A DNA stretch of 64,000 nt from Boswellia sacra. Its lineage: Eukaryota > Streptophyta > Magnoliopsida > Sapindales > Burseraceae. Each line of letters begins with the position of its first letter. The first letter of the stretch is position 1. The notes under the pieces are model-generated. The model saw only the letters and a list, made by a program, of their open reading frames with translations, searched no databases and was not told the DNA's origin. Below are positions 11,901 to 21,130 of this stretch, piece by piece. The stretch is taken from assembly GCA_013180625.2 (NCBI GenBank), contig SNVD02010585.1, positions 124,001 to 188,000 of the forward strand, written 5' to 3'. Both the position numbers and the translations under genes were made by a program.

Positions 11901-14749
11901 AACAAGGCTCATTATGATTATGTCCATCCTTCCAAAAAATCATAACTATTATCCATGTTGTACATCCAACATCTACTCTTCCTATATTCACAGTTTGTGA
12001 CACGAGTAAATTCACACTAATATGTTCAATAAGTTTTCATGAAAGAAAGAAAATGTCATGTCATTTGATCTCTCATTTGTTACAGATGGCTTGAAAAACA
12101 ATAAGAGCACTGTGTCGGCATCAACTTATGTGTCCAGGTGGAAGTCTATTTTAAACTCCGTTGCCAAACAGGTTTCTCAGGTTTGTAAGCAATCTTTATT
12201 GTTGTTATTATTATTTTAGCTGTTTTCTGTTTAAACTGGATTCAAATCCAGCCCACAAACATCATTCTATTAATGAGTTCTAAGTTGGTTAAATTAACTA
12301 TTACTTCTTAATTGTGGAAAGAAATGATTGGAAATATGTGACATGAATCAAATAAATAAAAGTTGAATTCAAAGCAATTATGTGACTTCACTAAGATTAG
12401 TTCTAATTACAAGCAGAGAAACTTTTATTATTTTTAAGCAATGACCTGTTCTTCTATTACTGACTGATAGAGGAATATAACTTAAGGTTCATTGCTAAAC
12501 CAAGAAGCTGGTAGTCCATTCAAGTCACTAGCTATATCCACAATTTCGTAACACCTGTCATAAGTTAGACTACCAAGATAAAGGATAAGATAACTCTGAA
12601 CAAAAGACAAGCCTAAACCCAACCACAGCGGTCTCAAAGCCAATTAAAACACCCTGGCACAAATGCAGGCATTTCGGCCAAGGTTCTTAAGCTCAAGCTT
12701 TATGATAATGTCTGAAATTTAGTGTTTAGTTTCTTTAGGTTCTAAAATTCGTCTGGGTTTATGGCAGAGTTTTACAGATTGTATGGATCAAGAATTTAAT
12801 GTAAAGTACTTTGTTCTGTCAGATTAATCATTCACTTTTTCCTTTTTTCCTCATTAATAGGTTATTTGAATGCCTTACAGAGTGTTAGCTCCCTTCAGTT
12901 TTACTGTCGAAGCTCTACCCTAAAAGATTAAAGGAAATATAAAGAGATAAAAGAGAACTTAGTTATCGGAGCTTTTGACACTGAATATACAAGAGGTCAT
13001 AAGAAGAGAAAGATGAAAGAAAATGGAGTTTCAAGTTCTACCATGAACTTGTGGAAGAATCTTTGTATATACCAAAAATAACAACTTATATAAAATGCCT
13101 CACACCATTAAATTAACACAAAACCCAATTTTGAGTTTGCAGTATCATTGACCACCATTTGTTGCCATGCAAACTTGACAGTGTTGGCAATCTCCCTTAC
13201 ATTTCTAGTTAACATATAAAAATCATAATTCTTTGTTCTCCTTGTACAATTAGTGTTGAGGATCTAAAGCAGAATTTGTAATCAAGTGCTCAATTGTTTT
13301 GATTTCTTATTTTTACATATGTATCCCTTTAATATCCTTTCTCGTCTTCCCACATCCTCTTTTCGGGAAGCTTTTTTTGTATATTTGACTGTGTGTGGAA
13401 CTTATGGTGTTTAGGTTGAGTCAGCTAAATCTCACTGAAAGCAAGCTTTTACAGTTGTACTAATTATTTTTCAAATTTAAGGTGCCTCTCTCCTTGTCAA
13501 TACGGGTTGCATCCCTTCGTGGAACACTGCGGCTGCATATTAAGCCACCTCCTTCTGATCAATTGTGGTTTAGCTTCACGTCTATGCCGGATATAGAGTT
13601 CGAACTGGAATCCTGTGTGGGGGATCACAAGATTACTAGTGGACATATTGCTTTCTTCTTGATTAACCGCTTTAAGGTAAGTAAATTGCTTTTACCACAT
13701 GATAATGGTATTCATTGATTTTACTTCTACTCCATGTAAGAATCCGAGGATGTTGAAGTTTATATGCTTTGGAATTGTTAAATTGTTCTTGCACCATCAT
13801 TCTCTGCCCCTCTGGTCTTTTCTTATTATTGAGAAATGATCCAGCTTAATATGATGCATGAAAATGCAGCTTGCACTGAATTGTGAACTATTAGAGTAAT
13901 TTTTATTTTTCAGAATAAAGGAAAAGTACTTCAAAGGTCCAAACATTCAGAGCTTGTAGACATCCATTTACAGGCAATGAAACTATGTTCTATTTCCTAT
14001 GCTAAACAATCAGTAAGAAAATGTGTTGCTATGGTGGTAGTCATGTTTGACGATCAGAGAGATTAGCCAAATATTAAAAAACAGATGCTATGAAACTATA
14101 GCTGATGATGATTTCATTCATACAGGCAGGCATCAGGGAAACAATGGTGCTTCCAAACTCTGAAAGTGTATGCATTCCATGGATGTTAGCAGAAAAGAAT
14201 GACTGGGTCCCAAGGAATGTAGCTCCATTTATTTGGCTTAGTCAAGAAGCCAGTAGTGATCATACAGTTGCATCTGAAGCTTCCAGTTCCCAAACTGGTG
14301 AAGCCAAAACCAAGACAGAAGCTACAAGGACAACAGCAATTGATCACCCAGAAAGCAAGCCTCAAAGCGGAAAAAACATAGATAACATCCAACAACAGAA
14401 TGCCGTCCCTAGAGTTGTGTCAATGCCCTCAACAAGCTCTTCTATTCCATCCATACAGAATAGCAAGTCCTTGCAGCAACTAAGAACTCGTTTGCTGGTT
14501 GATGAGCCACAGGAGACACATGAAGAGTATAAAGAGGAAACCCCTGAGTGTCAAGAATCATCTAGGTCTCTGACACAGCTAGAAAAACAAAGTAGTGGAA
14601 ATGAGGAGGATGATTCAAAGCCAAAGAAAACTGGAAGAAGGGCTAGGATGCTTGATCTTGGAAAGAAGATGGGGGAAAAACTTGAAGAGAAGAGGCGTCA
14701 CATTGAAGAAAAGAGCAGGCACATTGTTGAGAAGATGAGAGGGCCGTGA
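5906..14749 (+). CDS. Membrane-anchored PH- and SMP-domain lipid-transfer protein (TEX2/NVJ2-like)
   Basis: Seven exons join in frame to 790 codons: 5906-6082, 6315-6523, 7144-7849, 8197-8563, 12086-12180, 13482-13676 and 14126-14749. Residues about 3-28 form one hydrophobic anchor followed by basic residues. Residues about 60-175 look like a PH domain (FVWLLEAEK, ILEVYPVRKYAKIKDRALI, SWCKALRLASC). After a low-complexity Ser-rich linker, an SMP domain runs from about 325 to 600, with DEATLCWNLLVFRLFFD, PSYIGEISCTGIDTGNLPP, VWAFEVDIEYSGGVVLDV and the LRGTLRLHIKPPPSDQLWFSF segment. SMP proteins of this layout sit on the ER and move lipids at contact sites with other membranes; that role is carried over from the family. 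The C-terminus (about 750-790) is a charged helix rich in Lys, Arg and Glu. The fourth intron is 3.5 kb and carries repeat relics. In Arabidopsis the closest type would be the testis-expressed-protein-like SMP genes. Confidence 0.88.
9330..9910 (+). repeat. Diverged direct repeat A1 (possible LTR relic)
   Basis: Shared blocks with 11078-11400 come in the same order: AAAGCTAAAAGAAAAATG, then GACTTAT and AGGTTACAT, then a TATA-like CTATAAATAG with CTTGTAAAAC, then an AACTTGAA block, then TCTCTCACTCC. The TATA-like box followed by this order resembles a decayed LTR. No clean ends or target duplication were found. The copy here is longer, so it may contain a further insertion. Confidence 0.4.
9960..10740 (+). 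repeat. Second pair of diverged direct repeats inside the intron
   Basis: Segments 9960-10190 and 10480-10740 share a common order of blocks: a TATATTTCTCC-like or TACATTTCTAC start, GAGAG tracts, CATGTTGATTATAAAG versus CATGATGTTTACAAAG, TCATTTAATC versus TCATTTGATG, and TCATGATA with CCAGATTTT versus CCTAGATTTT at the end. Identity is low and was judged by eye. The arrangement suggests nested old insertions. Confidence 0.3.
11078..11400 (+). repeat. Diverged direct repeat A2 (possible LTR relic)
   Basis: This is the partner of the 9330-9910 copy, sharing AAAGCTAAAAGAAAAATG, TATAAATGGCTTTGTAAAAC and TCTCTCACTCC in the same order. It is interrupted by a run of about 20 A near 11287. About 1.2 kb of non-coding sequence lies between the two copies. 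It may be the second LTR of a very old non-autonomous retroelement. Confidence 0.4.
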
Positions 14750-15266
14750 AACGCCGTGAAACAGGTAAATTACAGAAACAAGGAAGGTTAGATGGGAAAA
14801 CTCAGAAATACAGCAAATGTCGTTATTGAAAAGAAAAGGCAAGGTATCGGAATGTTGAATTGATGTTTTATGATATTTTTCAGATGCTAGATATCCCTTT
14901 GAAATAGGAATTAACTGTAGATCTTGCTTGTGGAACCGGGATTACGGCATTCAGAGATAATGGCAGTCTTGGCTTAGGGATTCGAGCACTTGGAGATCAT
15001 GTTGGTTTCAGTTTGTACGTGGTACATTAGTGCGAGTCTATAGTACACAACATATTGTATAAGAACTCTAAACCTTATTTGCACAGTTGAAAAAAAAAAA
15101 AGTGTTCTTTGATTCTTACCAGTGAGTGCCAATTGCCATTTTTTCTTGTAAAAATCCGACGCCTCAAATTTTGCACTTGCAAAGCTCGCCACTTATTTAT
15201 TAATTCTCGAGATTGAAATTATTAAGCTTGAGCTACCAAATGCTGACAAAAGTTCGGATCTTGTTA
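14750..15266. other. 3' region of the SMP gene
   Basis: No separate gene was recognised. The sequence directly after the stop is probably the 3' UTR. An A-run at 15089-15101 and low-complexity sequence follow. Confidence 0.35.
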
Positions 15267-15498
15267 TAGTATAGTTGCTGTATGCATATTACAGTTTTAC
15301 TGTAACGTATAAAAATCATAAACATATATTTAAAAATCGTAAACGAGTGAAAAAAAATCGTATTTACGATTTTTACATGTTTTTTATTTACGACTTTTTT
15401 ACGTATAATTTTTATTCATTTATTTACGACTTTTACGATGTGTTTACGATATTTGTACAAAATGTACAATTATTGTATGAGTACAGTAACTGTATCGT
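15267..15498. repeat. Long imperfect inverted repeat (MITE-like hairpin)
   Basis: The whole 230-base segment folds back on itself around about 15382. The left arm TAGTATAGTTGCTGTA pairs with the right arm's TACAGTAACTGTATCGTA read in reverse. ATCGTAAAC and AATCGTATTTACGATTTTT motifs repeat through the centre in both orientations. It has no coding capacity. The shape is that of a terminal-inverted-repeat transposon with very long arms. No unambiguous target duplication could be fixed, although a 2-base TA is possible. Confidence 0.5.
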
Positions 15499-15530
15499 AG
15501 CAAAATCCCGAAAGTCCACGTTCAGAACAA

Positions 15531-15606
15531 TTGTTACCTTAAGTATACTCAAGAGTGGCTACTAAAAATTGTTACCAGAAGTATACTCAACAGTGGCTAC
15601 TAATAC
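15531..15606. repeat. 38-bp tandem duplication
   Basis: There are two adjacent units, 15531-15568 and 15569-15606, each starting TTGTTACC and containing AAGTATACTCAA and AGTGGCTACTAA with only a few mismatches. They lie between the hairpin and the PPR relic. Confidence 0.7.
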
Positions 15607-16052
15607 TATTCCTCTCAACAGGACGCCTACCTGTAATAGTAACTACTAGTTTGCCTGCAGTTATGATCTTCATTAGTCTCATAACAATCCATGTATGCTT
15701 CCTCCTCTTAAGAGGAGGAGGGGACATTCATGTTTCCGCTCCGCAGTACACCATGCCTCTACCAGTATAACATATTAGTTCTTCTTTTAACTTATTATAG
15801 ACATGGACTGACACGTTAGTTCCTCTTTAACTTACTATAGATATGGACTGACAGATGATGGCTCAGCTCTACCAAATATAATCTTCCATCCTGGGTTATT
15901 CCTAAATCATTTTCACTGTGCGTGCTCCTGAAATACCTCAATCCTAAATTAATATAACCGATCAATATGGTCATGTAAGCTGCAGATCTGACTTTAAACC
16001 GCCTATGTGTTGGCCTACCATATTGAAGGGAACCCGTACAAAAAACAACCAA
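15600..16052 (-). pseudogene. Decayed C-terminal fragment of a PPR (E/DYW-type) gene
   Basis: Read on the minus strand, 15816-15905 gives ITQDGRLYLVELSHHLSVHIY. This matches the E+ segment of the intact PPR protein at 21081-23048 (SQVEVDGSVHIF, then RSHHLSVDIY). Further on, in shifted frames, LVEAWCTAE parallels LLEAGYIAE, and MKIITAGKLVVT resembles the end of a DYW domain. A short internal tandem duplication (about 15773-15855, TTAACTTA-TATAGA-ATGGACTGACA twice) repeats the SVHIYSKL part. Frameshifts and stops rule out a product. Its position next to the GH27 pseudogene mirrors the intact PPR next to the intact GH27 gene. Confidence 0.5.
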
Positions 16053-17164
16053 AATTCAAACACACTCACACTCACACACATAATCAACCAACCAATCAAC
16101 AATCTATTTGAATAATTCTTTAATATATCAAATAATAATGTCTCAAAATAATAATAAAAACTTATATTTATACCAATAAAGACATATTGAGAATTTGAGT
16201 CAAATTAGAATAAGTAAAAATTCTAAATTAATCATTTTTCAAATTGAATGAAACTCTAATTAAATAAAGACTAAAAGACTACAATAATCCTATAACAAAA
16301 TAAGTCATACTACATCACATATATTCGCAACCCTTTCAAACCCTTATTTAGCGTTGTTTATGCAGCCGCAGCCCGACTCCCACGTCTTATTTAGCGTTGT
16401 TTATGCTTAGGTGCATGTACATCAGAAAGGATCAAGCAAAACGTAAATTTCAATCTCGAGTGATCCAACATCAGTCGAGGTTGCCGACTATTATTGGTAT
16501 TATTGGGTCCAACACCAATCTTTTTTAAGGGAATCAAAGCCTTGCAAGATAATCCAACTAAGTATATCTAAGAATGTCAAATAAACCGTATAATTAAAAT
16601 AATATAATTTTTAATAAATCAGTTAACCATGCTATAAAATATAAATGTTACTATAGATGAAATACGAAACAAGTAATATAATAACACAATAAATACAAAA
16701 TATTTATATCACGATAATTTACATTACTATTTACCTTTCATCCATAAACTGGAATTCTTTAATTCATGGGCTTTGGAGCCCAGTTGTTGGCTCTGAATTT
16801 GCTTGGCTTTTTGCGAAGGTATGAACATCAAGGGTAAAGTATGTAGTTTGGAGGGCGTTTTGGTAAAGATATTGCGCCCTTCAACTTTGACTGCTATTTT
16901 ATAAGGGTGATGATAGTTTTTCCAGTACTTTACTTCCGTGATAAAAAATCTTGCTGGAATTCCCCATTTCTAAACCTTCTCTCCTTTAACAGCAACAGAG
17001 AATTTTTATTATATTTTTACATTTTAACTAATAAAAATATATTTTTACAAAGAAGGAAAGCAAAGTCAAGTTGAATTTTTATTTTTTATATATATATAAA
17101 CACATATATAAGACAGAAAGATTACATACATCCGGTGCTTCAATTTTTATTGGGTCCACCAATG
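16053..17164. other. AT-rich intergenic stretch
   Basis: No gene was recognised. It contains CACA-rich low complexity near 16060 and a short direct repeat of CTTATTTAGCGTTGTTTATGC (first half at about 16344, second at about 16386). An A/T-rich tract runs on to the GH27 pseudogene. Confidence 0.35.
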
Positions 17165-19850
17165 CTGTTTTTAGGATATACATCTTCCAAGCATGGGATT
17201 GTAGATTAGCTGAATATTTAGTTCCCTCGACTGAATATTTAGCTGAATGATGCAATTCATAATTAAATGTAAGATTAATTTAACTCAACACAACTCCTTC
17301 TTGTTAATCATCAATGAAACTTTGACTCCCAATTACCGCCCAAAAATCTCTTGCCTCGGCCACAGTTGATGAATTGAGGCCAATATCAGATCAATTGGCA
17401 CTAACTTTAGCTCTTGAAGAACTTCTGTTCCCTGGCACTATTGAAACTCTGTTCTTACTCAAAACACCTGCCCATACCTGGTTTTATTTTTACTTCTATT
17501 TATTTATTTCAGCAAGTGAGAGAAGTAGAAAGAATGAATACAATTGAATTCTAATACCCAAATTCATTTTCTTACTAACCTCAAGACCACCATCGTTCTT
17601 AACCTTTCTTCCTTGAACTCCTAGTTTATCTTGTCATTAACTGGAAACATTAATCTTAAAATGGAAGCAAATAATTGCTTGCAGCTAATAAACAGCTTAA
17701 TTAATTTGTTAGCTACTATATCTAGAAAAGTAGATGGGCCTCCCGTCTAGATCAATGCTTTACTCATTATCAGATACCTGTATCATTTCATTTCTATTAA
17801 TATAAGATCTTTTTACATTATACTATAATCTATTGATAAGAAAGTAATTAAAACCTGCCTTTCCTTTGGACTCGTTCCTGTATTCCTGCAGTTATCATAC
17901 TTCCCAAGTAGTCAATTCCCTGCATGCATGTTATTATCAGTTTTTAATGGATCTCTGAGAGTACTCACCTAAATATCAACATATATCAATTAAATTCAAC
18001 ATCCAGGAAGCAAAGGTTTTTGCATCTTTTTCCTCATATCCTAATGATCTAGTCCTTTATGTACATGCATACATATCCCAATTACATATGATAGTTACCC
18101 AGCATCCCAGTAAATTCCAAGCTGTAACTCTCTTCCATGCACATAATCTGCTAATGCCTATATTCCTGATGGAAATGCTGAAGCTTTCAGAACAAGATTT
18201 CCCTACTAATTGAAGGCTATATTAGTTAATATAATTGCTTATATTAATTCAGAGAAGAGGCTACAAAAACATTATTAAAATATGAAAAAGAAAAGAGTAC
18301 CTAGAGTCTCGATTCGGTTCATCCAGCAATCATCTAAACAATAATGAAAAGGTTAAACCATTGATTAAAATACAGATTCATGTATGCAGCAATTATATAT
18401 TTATATATATGTTGAAGTCCAATTTGGAGTGAATATATATATATATATGTTCTACGCTAAACACCTTAATTTTTAATACCTAAATTTATATACTCAAATC
18501 CAAGAGCAGCAAGTCCCAATGACACCATTGCATCGACTGGATCCATCCCAGCAACATTGTAATTTAATTTTTGTAACCAAAGTCATTCATACCAATTCAT
18601 AAAATGAAGTTAAGGACATATTGATTTTACCTGTTTCCCCAATGTGTTTCTCTTCAATCTTACAATGGAAATTATTCCAATTATTCCATCTAACCAACAT
18701 GTACCCATGCAATTAACATAACTCCGCCATTAATTTAAAATAGAATTACAAAACCATATATATGTATAATAAGAAAATTGAGTTAGAACATTATATGCTA
18801 TATATAGGGCGACCACTGGCATAATGATGTATGCATCATGCACATCATGTTTATTGCACTAAAAACTTTTAATTAAGATGTTCATTACATAATCAATATA
18901 CACAACATTTCTCCTCATTTTTGTGAGGCCCCTATGATATAATCAATATTTTGGCATTCTCTTGTTTGATATAGATTAAGGTTACTATTGATGGTCTCCC
19001 TACGGGCAATCCAGGCTTACAGTCTGTGGAGCAATTTATAGAGATTATAAAGGAGATTATTTTGGAGGCATCACAATAAGTATTGGTTCTCATAAATCTT
19101 TTTATGCCGAACTTTTTTAGAGGTCATTGTGGCCATTAATACTGCACGTGCTAAAGGTTGAGATAATCTGTGTAGAGAGTGACTCCATATGTATTTACTG
19201 TTTTCTGAAATCCTCTTATCATTCTGATTAGGAGTTGAACGTTAAGGTTCAATTAGTGCCTAATTGTTGATAAAATAACTATTAAATTTCAACTCATTCA
19301 CAAAAGAGGTAAGGCATGGAATTGGTTCACATGATTTGGCTTCAATGTCTTACGCTTAGTGGTAAGATCTATTGCATGCATAGCTTTGTATGTAGTTTTT
19401 ATGGAGCAAGGCTCAATATGTATTTTTCCCTTTCATTAGTGTCATTTTCTTTTATTTCTCTTAATAACATTTTTCCTTGTTTCCCAAAGGTTTAAAAAAG
19501 AATTCAATAGCATAAGAAATAAGAATTAAACTTCATATAAATCATATATGAATAAATATACGTCTAAGTAAAACATTATTAAGATGTATATGTGTATGCT
19601 ATAGTCTTTATGCTTTCATTTTTATGCATAATTAGGAGAATGTAATTGTAAGGCATGCAATGGAATACCCCATGGGTGGCATCCGACCGAGTCCATTATC
19701 CAAGAGATTCCTCCGAATTTCTTGCATTTGATGCTCCTTTGAATATTTCATGGTGCAGCAGCTGCCTGCATTAAACATGATCAGCAGAAAACACAACCGA
19801 ATACCTGCCACCACTAAACCCCCTGTTGAAGAAGAATAACCTGTTTCTTA
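17165..19850 (-). pseudogene. GH27 alpha-galactosidase pseudogene
   Basis: This is a collinear, decayed copy of the intact gene at 23563-27611. Recognisable exon equivalents on the minus strand are exon 1 (about 19679-19850, with [14 protein letters not shown]), exon 2 (18640-18697), 3 (18478-18545), 4 (18301-18335), 5 (18103-18210), a shortened 6 (18002-18060), 7 (17858-17925), part of 8 (from about 17715), 13 (17580-17630), 14 (17335-17476) and 15 (17165-17256). Lesions: the position of the start codon is no longer ATG, exon 4 has lost two bases, exon 5 has an in-frame TAG ([11 protein letters not shown]), exon 7 carries extra bases and a GC donor, and exon 8 ends in TAG. Exons 9-12 are gone: the sequence jumps from intron 12 into exon 8. 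A LINE-type RNase H fragment sits in intron 1. It cannot make an active enzyme. Confidence 0.88.
18960..19290 (+). pseudogene. RNase H-like fragment of a non-LTR retrotransposon
   Basis: The plus strand gives TIDGLPTGNPGLQ and, after a one-base shift, GAIYRDYKGDYFGGITIS and SHKSFYAELF, followed by a VESDS-like segment. This is the pattern of the RNase H domain found at the 3' end of plant LINE elements and related reverse-transcriptase-like proteins. It is frame-shifted and truncated. It lies inside intron 1 of the GH27 pseudogene, on the opposite strand. Confidence 0.55.
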
Positions 19851-20400
19851 TCTTCAAATTAATTATAAAGCTGAGAAGGTAAGACAAAAGAATTAGCAAG
19901 AGCAAAAGTTTATTAATTTCAAGGTAAGAGAGATGAGGCACCGAAGCAGTGGTAGCAGAGTCTACATATTCATAGCTAAACATACATGCATCATCGTATC
20001 AGTCCATTCCTCTCTCAGCTAGTATATTCAATTTTGTTAATATTCCTAAGAAATTTATCCACAAAAGACGGATCCTCATCTTTTAGATATCATTTTCAGA
20101 GTCCCCGTCCTAGCTATAAATCATATTCTCTTTTTTGAAGCTGTTATTTTTTACTCACCATCATCTGTTACCCTACCTTTCAAGCCATTAATTCATTTTC
20201 AGTTTAAGGACTTTTAATTATAAGTAAAGTCACCACCATCTTTAACTTCCTATCTTTAATGGCATAATTAATCCATATATCAGTAAGAAATTGAACTGCC
20301 ATGGCCGTGGCAGTCATTTTTGAAGATTAGAGGAGACATAATTACCAACATTAATGATTGATAATGATAGCCTCTGGGTGTTCGCACTTTGTCTTCTTCT
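19850..20400. repeat. Duplicated 5' flank of the GH27 block, left copy
   Basis: It matches 28990-29660 in the same orientation. Shared blocks include TTCAAATTA-TTATAAAG, ATATCATTTT-AGAG, CATCATCTGTTACC versus CATCATCTGTTTACC, TTAATGGCATAATTAAT, and GCAGTCATTTTT followed by GGAGGCATAATT or GGAGACATAATT. In this copy the flank abuts the broken exon 1 directly, whereas the right copy is 1.35 kb away from its exon 1. Confidence 0.75.
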
Positions 20401-20956
20401 TGCAATTAGTTCTTCTGGAGTACATATATCTTGATTAATTCATCAGACTTCTCCTAGCCTAGGCCTTTCTATCCAAGCAAAGCAAGAGCCTTGAAATCCA
20501 AACAACACATCATTCAACCACAACATGCCATGCCTTCCCTACAGTTAATAACTTCTTCCATTCCCTCTACTACAACAAATATAACTCTACTCATGTTGAG
20601 TCACAAAAACATATGCCAAGAGAACAAAGGGGGAATATGATCTTGTTTTAGACAATTCACGAGCAGCTTTTCTTCTATTTGTAGCCACATGGAAAAAAAA
20701 AAAAAAACCAAATTAGATTTTTTTCCCCAACTAAGATGCGTATAATTTTTAGTTGTGAACATAAATATATGAATCCAGTTTATTAATAGAACCTTCCCAT
20801 TTAGCCGGGTTTTTCTCATGATCTGTTATGTGATCAACAGAGCGAGTCCTAAGCAAGTACTTATCACCAAAGACAAGTAAAATCACCAAAATCCTTGCAT
20901 AAAGAAAGCAGACTCAATATGGTAAAAGGTTGTAACTAACTCTCATGATAAGATGT
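20401..20956. other. Intergenic stretch downstream of the PPR gene
   Basis: No gene was recognised. It contains a poly-A run at about 20693-20706. The sequence is AT-rich and is probably 3' flanking sequence of the PPR gene on the minus strand. Confidence 0.3.
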
Positions 20957-21130
20957 TTACCTGTAAATTTTGAGAAGAATCCAAACAGGATGACAATAAC
21001 TGCAAGTTTGTAGGTACTTTGATCTCCAAAATTTTATATGTGCGTCTCGACACCGCCGAGGCCAAATGCTATAGCAAATTTCACAATAAACCTTCAATGC
21101 CACCTCTTCTTTTTCCAAGCCATGACATGC
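20957..21130 (-). pseudogene. Decayed DYW domain downstream of the PPR stop
   Basis: In other frames the minus strand continues past the PPR reading frame with recognisable DYW-domain pieces: HGLEKEEVALKVYCE, then KFAIAFGLGGVETHI, then LQTCSYCHPVWILLK. These follow the family order (EKE-ALxxHSEKLAIAFGL, then KNLRxCxDCH). At least two frame changes separate them, and the intact ORF runs out of frame into a stop at 21081. So the gene once encoded a DYW-class editing factor and lost that end. Confidence 0.6.

Larger units (their letters stand above)
8564..12085 (+). other. Large intron of the SMP gene with repeat relics
   Basis: This is a 3.5-kb intron between exons ending TTG|GTTAGT at 8563 and starting after TTACAG at 12085. 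It has no credible coding sequence. It contains two pairs of diverged direct repeats (listed separately), a run of about 20 A near 11287 and a C/A-rich low-complexity patch at 10955-11010. The excess length is probably due to old insertions. Confidence 0.6.

Noticed and set aside
17165..19850. A second functional alpha-galactosidase gene
   Set aside because: Stops in exons 5 and 8, frame damage in 4 and 7, missing exons 9-12 and loss of the start codon rule out an active enzyme.
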